Of a DNA stretch of 64,000 bases, positions 47,622 to 57,555 are shown in pieces. Source of the stretch: Clostridium sp. AM58-1XD (GTDB lineage: Bacteria; Bacillota; Clostridia; Lachnospirales; Lachnospiraceae); NCBI RefSeq assembly GCF_003464085.1, contig NZ_QSDR01000004.1, positions 130,390 through 194,389 of the forward strand, written 5' to 3'. Each line of letters opens with the position of its first letter. Positions within the stretch are counted from its first letter, which is position 1. A program made the position numbers and the translations under genes. The notes below the pieces were generated by a model. That model was not told the origin of the DNA and made no database searches. It worked only from the letters and a program-made list of their open reading frames with translations.

Positions 47622-48569
47622 TCATTTTCCTCCTGCAAATATCTTCTGCGGCTGAAACCAGCGTTTTTCTTCTCTGTACTGATAGATTCCAATAAACGTT
47701 CTTTTGCTGTCATAGACCCGAACAGGAGTGTTTTTTATATCTGCCCCCTGCTCCTGATGATCCTGATCCTGCTGACTCGGGATCATTTTCAGTTCTGCCA
47801 TATCACCATAGAACGGGTTTCCGTTATGCACGAGCTTGTCCCCATCTTCCCCTTTCATTACAAGAGAAGGGTATGCCTCCAGAACCAAGTCTACTGGCAC
47901 AATGAATTCATCCAGACGTCCCTCGTCTCTCAACGCTTCGATTTCAGAGAGTTTCTTGCTGTCCTCCAGACGGAAACCACCCGTTTCTGTACGGAGCAGT
48001 TCTTCCATACAGCCGCAACAGCCTAGTGTTCTGCCGATGTCATGGCAGAGCGTCCTGATATACGTTCCCTTGGAGCATGAAACCGTCATTGTGACCCTTG
48101 GAATCTCCACTTTTTCAATCACGATCGAATGAATGGTAACCGGCCTTGCCTTCCGCTCAATGATCTGTCCCTCCCGGGCCAGGTCGCAGAGCTTCCTTCC
48201 GTTTACTTTCAATGCGGAATACATAGGCGGAATCTGGTCATATGGACCAGTGAAGCTCATAACTGCATTTCTGATTTCTTCCTCGCTGCAGATGACTTCT
48301 CTTTCATCCAGGGTTATCCCGCTGGTATCCTGAGTATCTGTTTCCCTGCCTAAAAGCAATACTGCACAATATGTCTTGTTCTTATCCGTCAGCATATCGC
48401 ACAGCTTCGTTCCTTGGCCAAGACAGACAGGGAGAACCCCCTGTGCATCGGGATCAAGCGTTCCCGTATGGCCAATTTTCTTCTGTTTCAGAATACCTCT
48501 CATTTTTGCGACGACATCATGAGAGGTATAGCCCTTTTCCTTATATATATTAATTACTCCGTCGTACAT
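47622..48569 (-). CDS. truB: tRNA pseudouridine(55) synthase
   Basis: It makes pseudouridine 55 in the T-loop of tRNA. It has 315 residues. It begins GVINIYKEKGYTSHDVVAKMR, with catalytic Asp in KIGHTGTLDPDAQGVLPVCLG. YSALKVNGRKLCDLAREG and SCSKGTYIRTLCHDIG follow. The start overlaps the nrnA end by 16 bp. Confidence 0.95.
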   Translation of the reverse strand: MYDGVINIYKEKGYTSHDVVAKMRGILKQKKIGHTGTLDPDAQGVLPVCLGQGTKLCDMLTDKNKTYCAVLLLGRETDTQDTSGITLDEREVICSEEEIRNAVMSFTGPYDQIPPMYSALKVNGRKLCDLAREGQIIERKARPVTIHSIVIEKVEIPRVTMTVSCSKGTYIRTLCHDIGRTLGCCGCMEELLRTETGGFRLEDSKKLSEIEALRDEGRLDEFIVPVDLVLEAYPSLVMKGEDGDKLVHNGNPFYGDMAELKMIPSQQDQDHQEQGADIKNTPVRVYDSKRTFIGIYQYREEKRWFQPQKIFAGGK

Positions 48570-49536
48570 TCCTTATCCCTCTCCTCCAGCTGTTTTGCAA
48601 TGTGGAGAGACAGATTATTGACGACATCGTGGATTCTTCCTGACATAGTGCAGCCTGCGGCCCTTATGTGGCCGCCTCCGCCAAAGTAAGCGGCAATCTT
48701 GCTGACGTCCACCACATGGTTGGAACGCATGCTCACTTTGAATTCCTGTGAATTTGTCTCGTACATAAAAATTGCACATTCGACGCCTTCCGTAATCCGA
48801 AGCTGATCCACAATTCCGTCCATATCATTACTGTCCACACCGTAAAAGTCCATGTCTTTTTTTCTGACTACGCTGAAAATACAACGGCCATGCAGAAACG
48901 TGACGCTCTCTAAAAGAGCACGGCCCATAATCTGGTTCTGAACATACGTCTTCTTATAAAAGCTTTGAGTAATGATGTCAGAAAATGCAATTCCCTTTTC
49001 CATCAGCTTTCCTGCAATTTCCATTGTCTTTGCAGAAGTGTTGCTGTGCTGGAATACACCTGTGTCATGGACAATTCCAGTATAAAGGCATTCTGCAGTC
49101 TCTTTTCCTATTCTTTCAGGATCAAACAGTTCGTTGTACAGAACTTCACAGGTCGAACTGGCCTTTTCTGCTACGATATTTTCTGCCCCATATCTCGTAT
49201 TCGTTATATGATGGTCTACAACTAGGCTGTCCTTTGCTCCCTCCAGAAGGGAAGGAACGTTCCGAGCCTTTCTCTGTCACCGCTGTCCAGGCAGATGCAC
49301 AGGTCGGTCTGGGCAGGATTTTCCGGCATTTCTGTCTGAATCGCATTAAAATATCTCATATACTGAAATTTTTCAGCCGGCGGCTCCAGATAGATCGTGA
49401 TATTCACATCAGGATACTGGTCTTTTATATAATTATACAGCCCCAGGCATGATCCTACGCAGTCTCCGTCAGGATGTATATGACCCAGAATAACTGCTGT
49501 TTTTACGCCCTGAAGTTTATTTTCCAGAAAGCCCAT
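48554..49536 (-). CDS. nrnA: DHH phosphoesterase (nanoRNase/pAp phosphatase), one frameshift
   Basis: It degrades very short RNAs and 3'-phosphoadenosine 5'-phosphate. Repaired length is 327 residues. The DHH domain shows ILGHIHPDGDCVGS, LDSGDRERLG and VVDHHITNTRYG; the DHHA1 end shows GGGGHIRAAGCTMSG. The frame breaks at about 49249 in a run of C (coding strand), where one base is missing. The start follows AAGGAGG. It lies 52 bp after rbfA. Confidence 0.9.
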
Positions 49537-49588
49537 ACTCCATTCCTCCTTGTCATTAATCTGTACTGCTTCTTTTGTTCCTGCACTG

Positions 49589-49957
49589 CTATTCTTCTTC
49601 CTTCGTATTCTTTGTCACTTCGTCAATCAACTTTGACATATTCACGCCGTATTCAATGGACTGGTCCAGAACAAATTTGATTTCCGGCGTATTCCGCAGG
49701 TTGACTCTATGAGCCAGCTCGCGGCGGACGTAGCCGACCGCACTCCTCAGACCTTCAATCGTCGCTTTGGCTGCTTCCTCATCACCCAGCACACTGACAT
49801 AAGCCTTGCAGTATTTTAAGTCTGGTGTCACATCAACTGCAACTACCGTTGTCATTGGGTGAATCCTGGGATCCTTGATCTCACTGCGGATAATCTCGCT
49901 GAGCGTTCTCTGGACCTCCATGTTGATTCGTGTATTCTTTATACTGTTTTTACGCAT
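49589..49957 (-). CDS. rbfA: Ribosome-binding factor A
   Basis: It aids late maturation of the 30S subunit near the 5' end of 16S rRNA. It has 122 residues, the family size: NTRINMEVQRTLSEIIRSEIKDPRI, VTPDLKYCKAYVSVLG and HRVNLRNTPEIKFVLDQSIEYG. It follows infB by 35 bp, the usual order. Confidence 0.96.
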   Translation of the reverse strand: MRKNSIKNTRINMEVQRTLSEIIRSEIKDPRIHPMTTVVAVDVTPDLKYCKAYVSVLGDEEAAKATIEGLRSAVGYVRRELAHRVNLRNTPEIKFVLDQSIEYGVNMSKLIDEVTKNTKEEE

Positions 49958-49992
49958 GTTGCCCTCTCTCCTTCAGGAGAGGCGGAAGGTTC

Positions 49993-52651
49993 CTATCTTG
50001 GAACTTCCACCATCATATATGCTTCTACCATATCGTCTTCCTGAATATCATTGAATTTTTCAAATACAAGACCGCATTCGTATCCAGTTGCAACTTCCTT
50101 CACATCATCCTTAAAACGTTTCAGGGATGCAAGTGCTCCGTCGAAGAGTTGTTCTCCGTCCCTCGTTACTCTGCAGGAACAGCCTCTCTGGAACTTTCCG
50201 TCCATTACATAGGAACCGGCAATTGTTCCGACGCCGGAAGCCTTGAAGGTCTGACGTACAACCGCATGACCGATTACTTTCTCCTCAAATACAGGATCCA
50301 GCATACCCTTCATAGCCGCTTCTACGTCTTCAATAGCCTGGTAAATTACGCGGTACAGTCTGACGTCAACTTTTTCGCGCTCTGCGATCGATTTGGCCGT
50401 TACATCCGGCCTTACATTAAATCCGATAATTATGGCATTAGATGCCGAAGCAAGGGTAACGTCAGATTCATTGATCGCGCCTACGCCTCCGTGGATCACC
50501 TTAACCATAACCTCTTCATTGGAAAGCTTTGTAAGGCTCTGCTTTACAGCCTCGACAGATCCCTGAACATCGGCTTTGACAATGATCGGCAGTTCCTTCA
50601 CATTTCCAGCCTTGATCTGTGTGAAGAGATCATCCAGAGATAGCTTCATCTTTGTCTCTTCCAGAAGTTTATTCTTGCCTTCAGAAATAAAGGTCTCTGC
50701 AAAATGTCTTGCTTCCTTGTCGCTGTCCATTACCATAAAGATCTCGCCGGCGTTCGGAACATCATTCAGTCCAAGAATTTCTACTGGTGTGGATGGACCT
50801 GCTTCTTTCACACGGCGTCCCTTATCATCCATCATGGCACGGACTTTTCCGTAACAGGAGCCGACCGTAATATTATCTCCGATGTTGAGCGTGCCCTTCT
50901 GAACGAGAACAGTCGCAACCGGACCTTTTCCCTTGTCGAGTTCGGCCTCAATAACAAGACCTCTCGCATTCCTGTTCGGATTTGCTTTTAATTCCTGCAC
51001 TTCTGCAGTAAGCAGAACCATTTCCAGAAGCTCTTTAATACCTTCCTTCGTATGGGCTGATACAGGAACGAAAATTGTGCTGCCGCCCCAGTCTTCCGGA
51101 ACGAGTTCATACTCAGCCATCTCCTGTTTCACGCGGTCGATATTTGCACTTGGCTTATCGATTTTATTGACAGCAATGATGATTTCTACTCCTGCCGCCT
51201 TGGCATGTTGATCGCTTCCACCGTCTGCGGCATAACTCCGTCGTCAGCTGCTACTACGAGGATCGCGATATCAGTTGCCTGGGCGCCTCTCATACGCATT
51301 GCCGTAAATGCCTCATGTCCTGGAGTATCCAGGAATGTAATCTTCTGTCCGTTGATCTCAACTACGTATGCGCCGATATGCTGCGTAATGCCGCCGGCTT
51401 CTTTCTCCGTCACATTGGACTGGCGGATCGCATCCAGAAGAGAGGTCTTGCCATGGTCAACGTGCCCATAACGCAGACTACTGGCGGTCTTCCTACCATG
51501 TCTTCTTCCGACTCTTCCTCTTCCTTAAGAAGTTCTTCAATTACATCGATCTTCTTTTCTTTTTCACAGAGAACTTCATATTCCAGTGCAATTTCTTCTG
51601 CCTGTTCATAGTCGATTTCCTGATTCAATGTAACGATCTTTCCCTGAAGGAACAGTTTCTTTACAATAGCAGACGGCTGAAGCTTCATCTTTTCAGCCAA
51701 TTCCTTAATCGTAAGGATCTCCGGAATTACAATTGATTTAACAGTTTCTTCTACCTTAGGTTCTACTTTCTGAGGCATCTGGAACGGATGCTTGGATATC
51801 TTTCCAGTCTTTGCCGTCAGATCTTCCTCTCTGTCTCTCTTATCGAATTTATCGTTTTTATAGTTTTTATTCTGTACACGGTTGTTCTGTGGCTTTGCCT
51901 GGATCGGCGTATCGAAAGAACGGCCTCCGTCCCGCTTTACTCCGGCCTGACCCTGCGGACGGCCTCCGTCACGGCCCTGACCATTAAAATTACGGCCTCC
52001 GCCGAATCCGCCCTGGCCCTGCGGACGATTACCCTGGTAGCCTCCCTGGCCCTGCGGGCGATTTCCCTGATAGCCTCCCTGACCCTGCGGACGGTTTCCC
52101 TGATAGCCTCCCTGATCGCCCTGCTGCGGACGGTTATTCTGGTAGCTTCCCTGGCCTCCCTGCTGCGGACGGTTATTCTGGTAGCTTCCCTGGCCTCCCT
52201 GCTGTGGACGGTTATTCTGATAGCCGCCCTGGCTTCCCTGAGCCTGGCCTGCTTCGCGTCCCTGATAAGATCCGGAAGGAGCTGAACCTCCCTGAGCCGG
52301 ACGGCTCTGTCCGCTTCCCTGTGGACGTGGTGTATGCATATTCTTCATCTGCTGGGAATTTTGCGGGCGGAAAACTGCTGCAATTTTCTTCTTAGGAGCT
52401 TCTCCGTCTGCTTTTACCCCATCACTTTTCTCTGTATCTGTCTTAGGTGTTTCTCTTTTCGGCGCCTCAGCCTGACGTGCCGGCTCTGCCGGTTTTGCTC
52501 CGCCCTGTGCCATTTCTTTTTTTACCATTGAAATCTGTTCATCATTAATATTGGACATGTGGCTTTTCACCTCCGCATGGTTCTTTTGTAAAACCTCGAG
52601 TATCTCTTTATTTGTTTTTCCTAACTCTTTTGCCAGATCATTTACTCTCAT
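49993..52651 (-). CDS. infB: Translation initiation factor IF-2, two frameshifts
   Basis: This GTPase brings initiator tRNA to the 30S subunit and helps subunit joining. Repaired length is 886 residues. The N-terminal IF2_N piece ([18 protein letters not shown]) is followed by a long Gln/Gly/Asn/Arg/Pro-rich linker with tandem repeats (about residues 95-215). The G domain is split by the loss of a C at about 51464 (GGC-CAC) and at about 51207 (AAC-CAT); repaired it reads [25 protein letters not shown], and AVNKIDKP. The C-terminal domains II-IV are intact in one frame. Loss of this gene would be lethal, so the breaks are almost surely sequence errors. Confidence 0.93.
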
Positions 52652-52973
52652 ACTTACTACCTCCGTTAAAATTCAATTGCTTTACCATTGCCTTCGAGAA
52701 CCCTTCATCCACAATTGCCAGGGAAGCCCTCATTTCCTTTCCCATAGCGTGGCCCAGTTCTTCTTTTTTACCAAAAATGTAAACGGGGACTTCATAGTAA
52801 GTACACATATTGGTAAACATCTTCCTCGTGTTGTCTGAAGCTTCTTCCGAAATGATTACCAGAAAAGCCTTTCCGGTCTTGACCGCCTTTTCTGTGGAAA
52901 ATTCGCCGCTGACTGCCCTTCCGGCCTTTGTTGCCAGACCAATCAGATTAAGCACCTTCCTGTTATTCTCCAA
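52638..52973 (-). CDS. L7Ae family RNA-binding protein YlxQ
   Basis: It has 111 residues and resembles ribosomal protein L7Ae/L30e, which binds kink-turn RNA. LNLIGLATKAGRAVSGEFSTEKAVKTGKAFLVIISEEAS and VPVYIFGKKEELGHAMGKE are typical. I choose the TTG start at 52973: AGGAG lies 10 nt upstream and the frame overlaps the ylxR end by 11 bp. Its place between ylxR and infB is standard in Firmicutes. The start of infB overlaps its stop by 14 bp. Confidence 0.88.
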   Translation of the reverse strand: MENNRKVLNLIGLATKAGRAVSGEFSTEKAVKTGKAFLVIISEEASDNTRKMFTNMCTYYEVPVYIFGKKEELGHAMGKEMRASLAIVDEGFSKAMVKQLNFNGGSKYESK

Positions 52974-53235
52974 GCTTTCCCATCTCCTTTTCCAGTGTCT
53001 CATATACTTCTTTCGGAATAGCCATTTTAAAGGACCGTTCCAGTCCCTTATTTTTCACTGCCTTCTGAAAACATTCCATAGCCGGGCACACATAAGCGCC
53101 TCTTCCGTTCTTCCGCCCTGTCGTATCCAGGATAAATTCATCCTCAGACGTTTTCAGCACGCGGATCATCTCTTTTTTATTTTTCATTTCGCCGCAGCCG
53201 ATACACTGCCTCAGCGGAATCTTTTTCGTACTCAC
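52963..53235 (-). CDS. YlxR family RNA-binding protein (RnpM)
   Basis: It has 90 residues: IPLRQCIGCGEMKNKKEMIRVLK with two Cys, then TTGRKNGRGAYVCPAMECFQKAVK with the conserved GRGAY motif. Relatives bind RNA, and one has been reported to modulate RNase P. It lies 22 bp after nusA and is coupled to ylxQ. Confidence 0.9.
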   Translation of the reverse strand: MSTKKIPLRQCIGCGEMKNKKEMIRVLKTSEDEFILDTTGRKNGRGAYVCPAMECFQKAVKNKGLERSFKMAIPKEVYETLEKEMGKLGE

Positions 53236-53257
53236 TATCGATCACTTCCCATTCCTG

Positions 53258-54427
53258 CTATTCCTGATACTCCTCCTGGTTCTCCAGGAAATCTTCTGCC
53301 GGATATTCACCGTCTTCCCGGAGCACTTCCTCCTGATATGAACCTTCTGTTTCCGTCTGGCCTTCCAGTCCCAGTTCTTCAAACAGGCCCATTTCCCTTG
53401 CCTGCGTCTCACTCTTGATATCAATCTTATATCCTGTCAAACGTGCAGCAAGCCTTGCATTCTGTCCTTCTTTACCGATAGCCAGGGAAAGCTGGTAATC
53501 CGGTACAATCACCTGTGCTTCTTTTTCATCTTCATCTGCTACAACGCAGATCACCTTTGCAGGGCTTAATGCATTTTCGATCAGATATGCAGGATTGTCA
53601 TCCCAGTTGATAATATCAATCTTTTCGCCTCTCAGTTCATTCACGATAGAATTTACTCTTGCTCCGTTTAATCCGACACATGCTCCCACCGGATCAACGT
53701 TGGCGTCATTCGAGCTGACAGCGATCTTCGTTCTGGAGCCTGCCTCTCTGGATATAGCGCGGATTTCCACGGTTCCGTCCTTGACTTCCGCAACCTCGGA
53801 TTCAAACAGCCTTTTTACAAGATCAGGATGTGTTCTGGATACGGAAATCCTCGGCCCCTTCGGTGTATCCTTCACTTCCAGAATATAGAGCTTCACGCGT
53901 TCTGTCGGCTTGAAGACCTCACCCTTGACCTGTTCGGATTCGTTTAAAATCGCATCCACTTTTCCTAAATTAATGCTTAAATTTTTGCCCAGGTATCTCT
54001 GTACAATACCAGTAACCACATCTTTCTCCATATTGTAGTATTCGTTGTACAGAACTTTTCGTTCCTCTTCGCGAATCTTCTGGAGAATGACATTCTTGGC
54101 ATTCTGTGTCGCAATACGTCCAAACTCTTTGGATTTAATCGGGATCTGAACAATATCTCCGAGATCGTACTTTGGCGCAATCATTTTTGCCTCTGCCAGG
54201 CTGATCTGAAGCATGGGATCTTCAACCTCTTCTACAACCTCTTTTTCTGCAATTACAGAAAAATCGCCTGTCGTCGGATTGATATTCACCTTTACGTTAT
54301 CGGCCTTTCCGAAGTGGTTTTTACAGGCTGTAAGAAGCGAGTTTTCAATTGCCTCCAGCAAAGTATCCTTGCTGATATTCTTTTCCTTTTCCAATAAATC
54401 AAGCGCTTCAATCAGTTCCTTATTCAT
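53258..54427 (-). CDS. nusA: Transcription termination/antitermination protein NusA
   Basis: NusA binds RNA polymerase and tunes pausing, termination and antitermination. It has 389 residues: N-terminal domain (about 1-130), S1 domain (about 133-200; DVVTGIVQRYLGKNLSINLGKVDAIL), and KH1-KH2 (about 205-345; VDPVGACVGLNGARVNSIVNELRGEKIDII and SLAIGKEGQNARLAARLTGYKIDI). A short acidic tail replaces the C-terminal repeats of enterobacterial NusA, as in other Firmicutes. It lies 21 bp after rimP. Confidence 0.96.
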   Translation of the reverse strand: MNKELIEALDLLEKEKNISKDTLLEAIENSLLTACKNHFGKADNVKVNINPTTGDFSVIAEKEVVEEVEDPMLQISLAEAKMIAPKYDLGDIVQIPIKSKEFGRIATQNAKNVILQKIREEERKVLYNEYYNMEKDVVTGIVQRYLGKNLSINLGKVDAILNESEQVKGEVFKPTERVKLYILEVKDTPKGPRISVSRTHPDLVKRLFESEVAEVKDGTVEIRAISREAGSRTKIAVSSNDANVDPVGACVGLNGARVNSIVNELRGEKIDIINWDDNPAYLIENALSPAKVICVVADEDEKEAQVIVPDYQLSLAIGKEGQNARLAARLTGYKIDIKSETQAREMGLFEELGLEGQTETEGSYQEEVLREDGEYPAEDFLENQEEYQE

Positions 54428-54448
54428 TTTTTTATCCTCCTACCTGTT

Positions 54449-54912
54449 TCAAAAATCAAATGCTAATCGGATTAATGCGATCTCCGGACGTTCAAATATG
54501 ATTTCTGTTCCCTCTTCTTCAATCGTCACTGTATTCCCGTCAAATGCTTTTAACATTCCTGTAAATTCTTTTCTCTTTTCCCTCGCACGGTAAAGTCTGA
54601 CTTCCACGTCTTTTCCAATGCTTCTTACAAAATCCTTTTCCTTCTTCAGCGGTCTGCCCAGTCCAGGGGAGCTGACTTCCAGAATATAGCTGTCTTCGAT
54701 AAAATCCTCTTTGTCCAGCCATGCGCCAAGCTCCTGCTGATAACCTCACAGTCATCCACGGAAATGCCGCCTTCTTTATCGATATAGGCTCTCAGATACC
54801 ATGTGCCTGCTTCCTTTATATATTCCACATCCACAAGTTCGAAGTTATGTTCTTCCATCAGCGGCAGCAGATACTTCTCAACCTTAGATTCATATGTTTC
54901 TTTTCTTGTCAT
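54449..54912 (-). CDS. rimP: Ribosome maturation factor RimP, one frameshift
   Basis: RimP aids assembly of the 30S head. Repaired length is 154 residues, the family size. At about 54730 a C has been lost (AGC-CTT); the repaired text reads [37 protein letters not shown], the RimP signature. It ends ERPEIALIRLAFDF. The start at 54912 has AGAGGTGG upstream. It is the first gene of the operon. Confidence 0.92.
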
Positions 54913-54952
54913 AGATACCACCTCTTTTCTTCCATGTACCATACCTACGAAA

Positions 54953-54979
54953 AAGAGTGGACGCGGCGTCCACTCTTTC
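54953..54979 (-). terminator. Hairpin attenuator in the rimP leader
   Basis: On the minus strand AAAGAGTGGACGC pairs with GCGTCCACTCTTT without a mismatch, followed by TTTTTC-type bases, between the promoter and rimP. As I recall, Firmicutes often carry a GAGTGG hairpin at this place, and NusA-linked feedback is a plausible use. Confidence 0.7.
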
Positions 54980-55005
54980 TAGTATTCTATCATGTTATCG
55001 TATGT

Positions 55006-55034
55006 AGTATATCACTGTAATATGCGAATTGCAA
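55006..55034 (-). promoter_or_regulatory. Promoter of the rimP-ribF operon
   Basis: On the minus strand TTGCAA (55034-55029) and TATACT (55011-55006) have a 17-bp spacer. The leader to rimP is about 88 nt. Confidence 0.75.
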
Positions 55035-55088
55035 GGATTTTCAGTCATTTTCTTCAAATCCGGCCGTGACTGCACATCAGGCTGCCTT

Positions 55089-56255
55089 TCAGCGCACCCA
55101 TTTTCCTTCCTTCATCACATGCTCCACATGCTCCAGTGTTCCTATATTCTCAACCGGATTCTCAGAAAGAACGATCAGATCAGCCATCTTTCCCTTCTCC
55201 AGAGTTCCGTATTTATCGTCAACCTTCAGAAGTTCAGCTCCTGTCTTTGTAGCTGCCACAATGGCTTCCATGGCTGTCATGCCGTTATCCACCATCAGCT
55301 CCAATTCACGGAAGGACTGGTCATGCCTGTTAAGAGGTGTACCCGCATCTGTACCCATGGCAATCTTGACGCCAGCCTTAAGTGCTTTGCGGAAACTCTC
55401 TCTGTGAACATCCAGCACCAGTCTGGCTTTTCTCATAATGAAATCAGGAAGTCCGGCCTGATCGCCTCCTTCGACGATTACCAGCGGAGCCAGAAGCGTC
55501 GGAACGAGGTATGTGCCTCTGTCCAACATCATCTGAATCACTTCATCATCCAGATAAATTCCATGCTCGATGGAATCGATACCTGCCATTACGGCATTCT
55601 TAATTCCCGTAGTTCCCTGCGCATGGGAAGCGGTCCGTTTATCCGCACGATGTGCTTCCGCAACAGCCGCAGCCATTTCCTCCATAGTAAGCTGGGCAGC
55701 TCCAGGTTCAACGCCTGGCGTAATCACGCCGCCTGTAGCCATAATTTTAACGACGTCGGCTCCATTTTTTATAATCGTTCTGGCTGCCTTCCTGCATTCG
55801 TCTGTCCCGTCAGCCTCGATCCCCGTCATATAGCCATGGCCGCCTGTCATGGTAATGAACGGCCCTGAAACGACCATGCCGACTTTCTGTGTAAGTCCCT
55901 TGTCCATGGCCCGTCTGATCTTTACATCTGCATAATTTTCCGTCCCCAGATTACGGATATATGTAACGCCGGACTGGAGCAGGCTGTCGATATTGGACAG
56001 ACAGAACAAAATCCATTCCACATCTGAAAGGCTGTCTTTCTTCCCATAAGGATCATCGCCGATGTGAACATGGGCATTGATCATTCCCGGCATAACCGCT
56101 TTATCGGAATAGTCCAGTACCTCATCTCCGTCATCTGCCGTAAAAGAATCTGCAATATCTGTAATCGTTCCGTTTTCAATCACCAGTACCTTGTTCTTCT
56201 GTATGTCTCTTCCCGTGCCGTCGATTAAAGTTCCTGCTTTGATATACGTTTTCAT
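55089..56255 (-). CDS. Amidohydrolase family protein (imidazolonepropionase-like)
   Basis: This metal-dependent hydrolase has 388 residues from the ATG at 56255, where GAGGG lies upstream. It begins YIKAGTLIDGTGRDIQKNKVLVIENG. Metal ligands appear in MPGMINAHVHIGDD (HxH), KIMATGGVITPGVEPG (Lys), ASHAQGTTGIKNAVMAGIDSIEHG (two His) and AMGTDAGTPLNRHDQ (Asp). It is nearest to imidazolonepropionase-like/Xaa-Pro dipeptidase-like enzymes (Pfam amidohydro_1). The substrate is unknown. It stands alone, divergent from the ABC genes. Confidence 0.88.
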   Translation of the reverse strand: MKTYIKAGTLIDGTGRDIQKNKVLVIENGTITDIADSFTADDGDEVLDYSDKAVMPGMINAHVHIGDDPYGKKDSLSDVEWILFCLSNIDSLLQSGVTYIRNLGTENYADVKIRRAMDKGLTQKVGMVVSGPFITMTGGHGYMTGIEADGTDECRKAARTIIKNGADVVKIMATGGVITPGVEPGAAQLTMEEMAAAVAEAHRADKRTASHAQGTTGIKNAVMAGIDSIEHGIYLDDEVIQMMLDRGTYLVPTLLAPLVIVEGGDQAGLPDFIMRKARLVLDVHRESFRKALKAGVKIAMGTDAGTPLNRHDQSFRELELMVDNGMTAMEAIVAATKTGAELLKVDDKYGTLEKGKMADLIVLSENPVENIGTLEHVEHVMKEGKWVR

Positions 56256-56566
56256 GTGTCTTCCCTCGCCCTTTCTTCTATTTCTTCTATAATATAGACC
56301 TCTGCAGTCCAATCATGTTTCCAGACCCCTGCGCCCTGCGGTTATTGTGTCATATCCGCTCTGCGGTCATTATACCGCTTTCCTTCCGTTCCTTCAACTG
56401 TCATTTCGTCAATACTTGATAATTTTCTTTTCCTGGAATATAATAGGACTTGTTCCCCGGTTCTGGGAAGAGTGCATGTCTGTATATCAGATGTGTACAG
56501 CTGGTGTCTAAGCTCACTTACAAATATCCCTTAGAAACACGCAGCTGCCGGAGAACTTTTTTTTAT

Positions 56567-56678
56567 TTTCCGCCGAACGTATGTGAGGGGGACTTTCCTC
56601 TTTTTCCGACGAACGCATGTAAGGAAGACTTTCTTCTTTTTTCCACCGAACGCATGCGAAGGGGACTTTCCTCTCCTG
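56567..56678 (+). repeat. 36-37-bp direct repeats upstream of the ABC genes
   Basis: Three copies of a unit built on CCGAACGCATGTGAGGGGGA then CTTTCCTCTT have their CGAACG cores at 56574, 56610 and 56647. A fourth copy (core 56778) lies inside the start of the ABC ATPase gene. Each contains GAGG...CCTC. Confidence 0.8.
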
Positions 56679-56758
56679 TCCCTTTTTCTGGCACATCCGC
56701 CCTGTTTTCACATATGATAACAATATACCAAATATCATTCTATACAGGGAGGCAGCCT

Positions 56759-57555
56759 ATGACACCACTCTTTCCGCCGAACGCACGTGAGGGGGACTTT
56801 CCTCTTCTTGATGTCTGCGGGGTCAGTTATTCTTACCATTCTTTTGAAGGCGAGACCCTGGCCCTTTCCAATATATCCTTTACGGTTGACAGAGGGGAAT
56901 TCATCGCTGTTGTCGGTCCGTCCGGCTGCGGCAAATCTACCCTTTTATCTTTAATCAGCGGCCTTCTCATACCTGATGAAGGCTCCATTCTTTTAAACGG
57001 CAGGCCTGTTACCGAATCGCAGGGTGCAGTCGGCTATATGCCGCAGCGCGACCAGCTTTTCGAATGGCGCTCCATATTTTCCAATGCAGCCTCGGGCTGG
57101 AAATCCAAAAGAAAATCAATCCGGAATCCATCCAGAAGCTCCATTCTCTGCTTAAAACATACGGCCTGGCCGATTTTGAAAAAGCACGTCCATCTGCTCT
57201 TTCCGGCGGTATGCGTCAAAGAGCTGCATTTATCAGGACTCTTGTAATGGAGCCTGAACTTCTGCTTCTCGATGAGCCTTTTTCCGCCCTTGATTATCAG
57301 ACAAGGCTGTCTGTCTGCGACGACATCAGCCTGATGATTAAAAGCACTCATAAAACAGCCATACTGATTACCCACGACCTTTCTGAGGCAATCAGCATGG
57401 CTGACCGTATTATTGTATTATCCGCACGGCCGGGATCCATGCGAAAAATCCTTCCGATAACATTTGAAAATGCTCAGACACCTCTCAACAGAAGGAATGC
57501 TCCTGAATTTCCTTCTTATTTTAATCAGCTGTGGAAGGAGTTGAAAAAATCATGA
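56759..57555 (+). CDS. ABC transporter ATP-binding protein (SsuB/TauB-like), one frameshift
   Basis: Repaired length is 265 residues. The start at 56759 has GGGAGG 6 nt upstream. The first 16 residues (MTPLFPPNAREGDFPL) come from a copy of the direct repeat found upstream. The rest is a normal ATPase: VVGPSGCGKSTLLSLISGL (Walker A), GYMPQRDQLFEWRSI (Q loop), ALSGGMRQRAAFIRTL (signature), LLLDEPFSALD (Walker B), and ITHDLSEAISMADRI. The frame breaks at about 57090 (GCC-CTC has lost a C). Relatives import nitrate, sulfonates, taurine or thiamine precursors. Its stop overlaps the permease start. Confidence 0.88.

Noticed and set aside
49993..52651. Programmed frameshifting or split genes as an explanation for the broken infB, rimP, rnfA and trpA
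   Set aside because: No slippery heptamer is present, the sites share a base-loss context, and adding one base always restores the usual protein. Sequence error is simpler.
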